Assembly (NCBI GenBank): GCA_026018925.1
Contig: JAKSZU010000003.1
Location: forward strand, 191,042,139-191,106,138
Direction of reading: 5' to 3'
DNA length: 64,000 nucleotides
Source of the DNA: Tupaia tana
Lineage: Eukaryota > Chordata > Mammalia > Scandentia > Tupaiidae
Shown here: positions 61,835-64,000 of the stretch, piece after piece
Layout of the letters: each line of letters starts with the position of its first letter
Numbering within the stretch: the stretch's first letter is position 1
The notes under the pieces: generated by a model
What the model was told of the DNA's origin: nothing
Seen by the model: only the letters and a program-made list of their open reading frames with translations
The model's database searches: none
Program-made: the position numbers and the translations under genes

Positions 61835-62640
61835 CAGTTCATCCATTCATTAAACATACTTTCTAAGGGCCTACTGTATGCCCTTTCCACTTGACACCCC
61901 TATTCTCATCACCTTTTACTTACAAGAGAAACAGAGGCCATCTGGCATGTGCTATCTTCATGGGATACCCATCCTACCTCCTGCCCCTCGCCTTTGTTTT
62001 CTAGCCAGACTGTTCATGGAAGGTGGTCTGTGTTTATAGTCTCTACTCCTTCCTCTCCATTCATTTCTGAAGGTACTGCTGCCTGGCCGTTTCTTCCACC
62101 ACTTCAGTGATACTGCACCTACTGAAGTGAGATAGGAGTGACCTCTTACTTACAAAGCCATTGGATGCTTTTCAGTCCTTATCTTTCCCGATCTTTTTCT
62201 GGAATTTGACACTGTTGCAAACCTCCTTCTTCATGTTGCTATGTCCTCTGTGGCCTTCTCTGGCCATTGTTTCTTTCTCCACTTGGTAGACATAGACCCT
62301 CTACCGCTCAAATGTTAATGCATCTCTTTGTCCTGCCCTGAATGTTTTTCTTTTATCACTTCACACATAACCTCTGGGGTTGCCACTCACTAAACTGATG
62401 AGTTACATCAGAATTCAGAATCAGATCTAACTTTCTACTGGACAGTTCCTTCCATGTGTCTCACAGGCCTCCCCAGAATCAGGAATGTCCATGACCTCTG
62501 CATGCAGAGGATTGAGCCACTTCTCTCTTAAGGCCTAGCACAATGTCTGACAGATGTCATACTGTACCTGGTCAGCGATAGTCAGGGAACTTCTGAAAGG
62601 AAACATTAGAATCAGGACTCAAGGTATAGGGGTTCCTCGT
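61835..62640 (+). repeat. LINE-2-like region
   Basis: Pyrimidine-rich run with the tactcctcctctc-type wording of L2 ORF2 3' DNA and an end aaggcctagcacaatgtctgacag. The short antisense L2 end at 61835-61880 may be a separate insertion. Confidence 0.5.
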
Positions 62641-62719
62641 CCTAACATTGCCTGCCTTAATGCATCTTCTAGATTACAAAGGATTGTTGGTTAAACAAGT
62701 CATTGACTCCATCCAGAAT

Positions 62720-62850
62720 GTTTGAAATGATTTCCTTTTTTCTTACATTGATTATCATCATTTTGAGGTGATAAGTGGCAAGCATTAGTACCTTTCTTAG
62801 GGGATAGAAAAGTTGAGGCCCAGAAGGAGTAAATATAATGTGTTCATATT
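62720..62850 (-). repeat. MIR fragment
   Basis: ttatcatcattttgaggtgataag then aaaagttgaggcccagaaggag is reverse MIR. Confidence 0.6.
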
Positions 62851-62884
62851 TTAAAAAATGACTCATTAAAGAGTCAGGAGTTGA

Positions 62885-62975
62885 TTAATTTATTCAGTCA
62901 TCTAGCAGATACTTACTGAGAACATTAATTGTGTCTCAGGCAGCATAAATAAAATGGTGAATCAGATAGTTTTTG
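62885..62975 (-). repeat. LINE-2 3' end fragment
   Basis: ttattcagtcatctagcagatacttactgag then gtgtctcaggcagc and aaatggtgaatcagatag. Confidence 0.65.
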
Positions 62976-63054
62976 GCATAATGAGGTATCTTTCTGTGCT
63001 ATGTTGCTTCTGATCTCTATCATTTTTTCTTTGACTTTTTCCATCCTAATGTGA

Positions 63055-63305
63055 TGATAATTAGCAAATGTTTACTATGGGCCAGGCACTGTTTCAGTAC
63101 TTGACACAGGTTAACTCATTTAACTATCATGGCAACACTACAAGTTTGTTGTTACTATTGTTCTCTTTCTACACAGAGGGAAAGGTAAGCCATGGGAAGT
63201 TCAGAAATGTGCCCTAGGTTATTTTGGTGGGAAGCAATAGGCTTGGGTTTGAATCCAGGCAGTCTGGTTCTAGAACCCATACTCTTAGCACTGCCTTAGC
63301 TATTC
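63055..63305 (-). repeat. MIR element, nearly complete
   Basis: gcaaatgtttactatgggccaggcactg, ggttaactcatttaactatcatggc, ttgggtttgaatccaggcagtctgg and acccatactcttagcactgcc cover most of MIR in reverse. Confidence 0.85.
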
Positions 63306-64000
63306 CAGCTCTTAACACTATACTGGACCCTTCTACTCACCTGTTTATTATGCTGTAACTGTGAAATAGCCAAGCTAGGTCTGAGCATGCCAAAATTAAC
63401 TTCCATTTTTCATAACAAACATTAGACTTTGCTTTCTTTGAGTTATTTCCCCCCTTGGGCATTGCATTGGCAGTGGTCTTATTTTCTAATCTGAAATCAG
63501 CAAGAAAAGGAAGAAAAACTTGCAGTTCAGCCCAAGTGGTTGTGACAGGTTGCTAAATAAAACCGGCTCAACTAAAGTTCTGAGATTCTTGAGAAATACT
63601 AAGAATTTCCTACAAAAGAAATTTTCCTTATTATAGGAAAACATAGGTTATTGTGCTGTGGTGTCTTAGTAGAGAAAGTGTGGCTGGAGGCTTAGAAGCA
63701 TTTAATCTTGATGAGATTATTGTGGGCTGTTTATGTGTGACTTTGAAACTGTTAACAAATATATTTTCTGTTTGCTTTTAGTATATTTCCTTGAGTTTCC
63801 ACTGTTAAAAGTTTAAATAATTTTGTACATCTTCAGAGCTGCTGAAAGAAAAAGGAAACACAATGGGGACAAACATTTGAAGCTTCCAGAGGACTTTCAC
63901 ATACAGTGACTACTTGGTCATTCTTCTTTTTACTTTCTTAGAAGGAAAACGGAGTCAAAGGATATCAATATATGTTGAAATTTTTTAAAATTACCAATCT
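63306..64000. other. Intronic sequence with no recognised feature
   Basis: Unique DNA to the window end. Confidence 0.5.

Larger units (their letters stand above)
53120..64000 (+). other. THADA: THADA intron downstream of exon B (5' part, at least 10.9 kb)
   Basis: It starts at the gtagtg donor and runs to the window end without a recognisable next exon. It holds a CA/CG dinucleotide tract, three complete SINEs or nested SINE sets near 56.3-57.4 kb, an inverted repeat, two GT microsatellites, and MIR and L2 relics. Confidence 0.8.

Noticed and set aside
53120..64000. Search for the next THADA exon after exon B
   Set aside because: No stretch matching the expected continuation was found; the next exon is probably beyond the window.

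Overview
The window is intronic DNA of a placental mammal. The evidence is two short coding exons with consensus splice sites, dense tRNA-derived SINEs, old LINE-1/LINE-2/MIR copies, a MaLR-type LTR, a MER5A-like DNA transposon relic and mariner-type MITEs. The dominant SINE family is not Alu, B1/B2, CAN, VES, rabbit C, DAS, AfroSINE or tree-shrew Tu as I know them, so I cannot name the species.

The only host gene is THADA on the + strand. Exon A (51849-51938, 90 bp) and exon B (52988-53119, 132 bp) encode a conserved stretch of the large HEAT/ARM-like THADA protein, the animal counterpart of yeast Trm732, which partners FTSJ1/Trm7 in tRNA position-32 2'-O-methylation. Both exons are symmetric and in phase, and are separated by a 1049 bp intron. 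At least 51.8 kb of intron lies upstream and at least 10.9 kb downstream. I found no other exon.

Layout. 1-9.2 kb: mostly unique intron with a few old repeats. 9.2-24.3 kb: scattered SINEs, several nested or sharing target sites. 24.4-25.5 kb: a GC-rich processed pseudogene of DCPS (scavenger mRNA decapping enzyme) on the - strand, with a 19 bp perfect target-site duplication, two nonsense codons and a frameshift. 27.5-33.6 kb: SINE cluster, antisense L1 5' region and MaLR LTR pieces. 33.8-51.7 kb: very dense SINEs, including an almost gap-free SINE tract at 41.6-44.7 kb and an L1 3' end (48.3-50.4 kb) that carries a MITE, two SINEs and a duplicated copy of part of its own ORF2. 51.8-53.1 kb: the exons. 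53.2-64 kb: a nearly SINE-free stretch with a ~300 bp inverted repeat pair (57.9 and 59.1 kb) that I could not assign to a known element.

There is no operon-like or defence-like system here. The more notable items are the unidentified SINE family (about 46 copies, with subfamilies), a second smaller SINE family (7 copies), the inverted repeat, the L1 self-duplication and the DCPS retrocopy. All family names rest on recognition by eye, without a database search.
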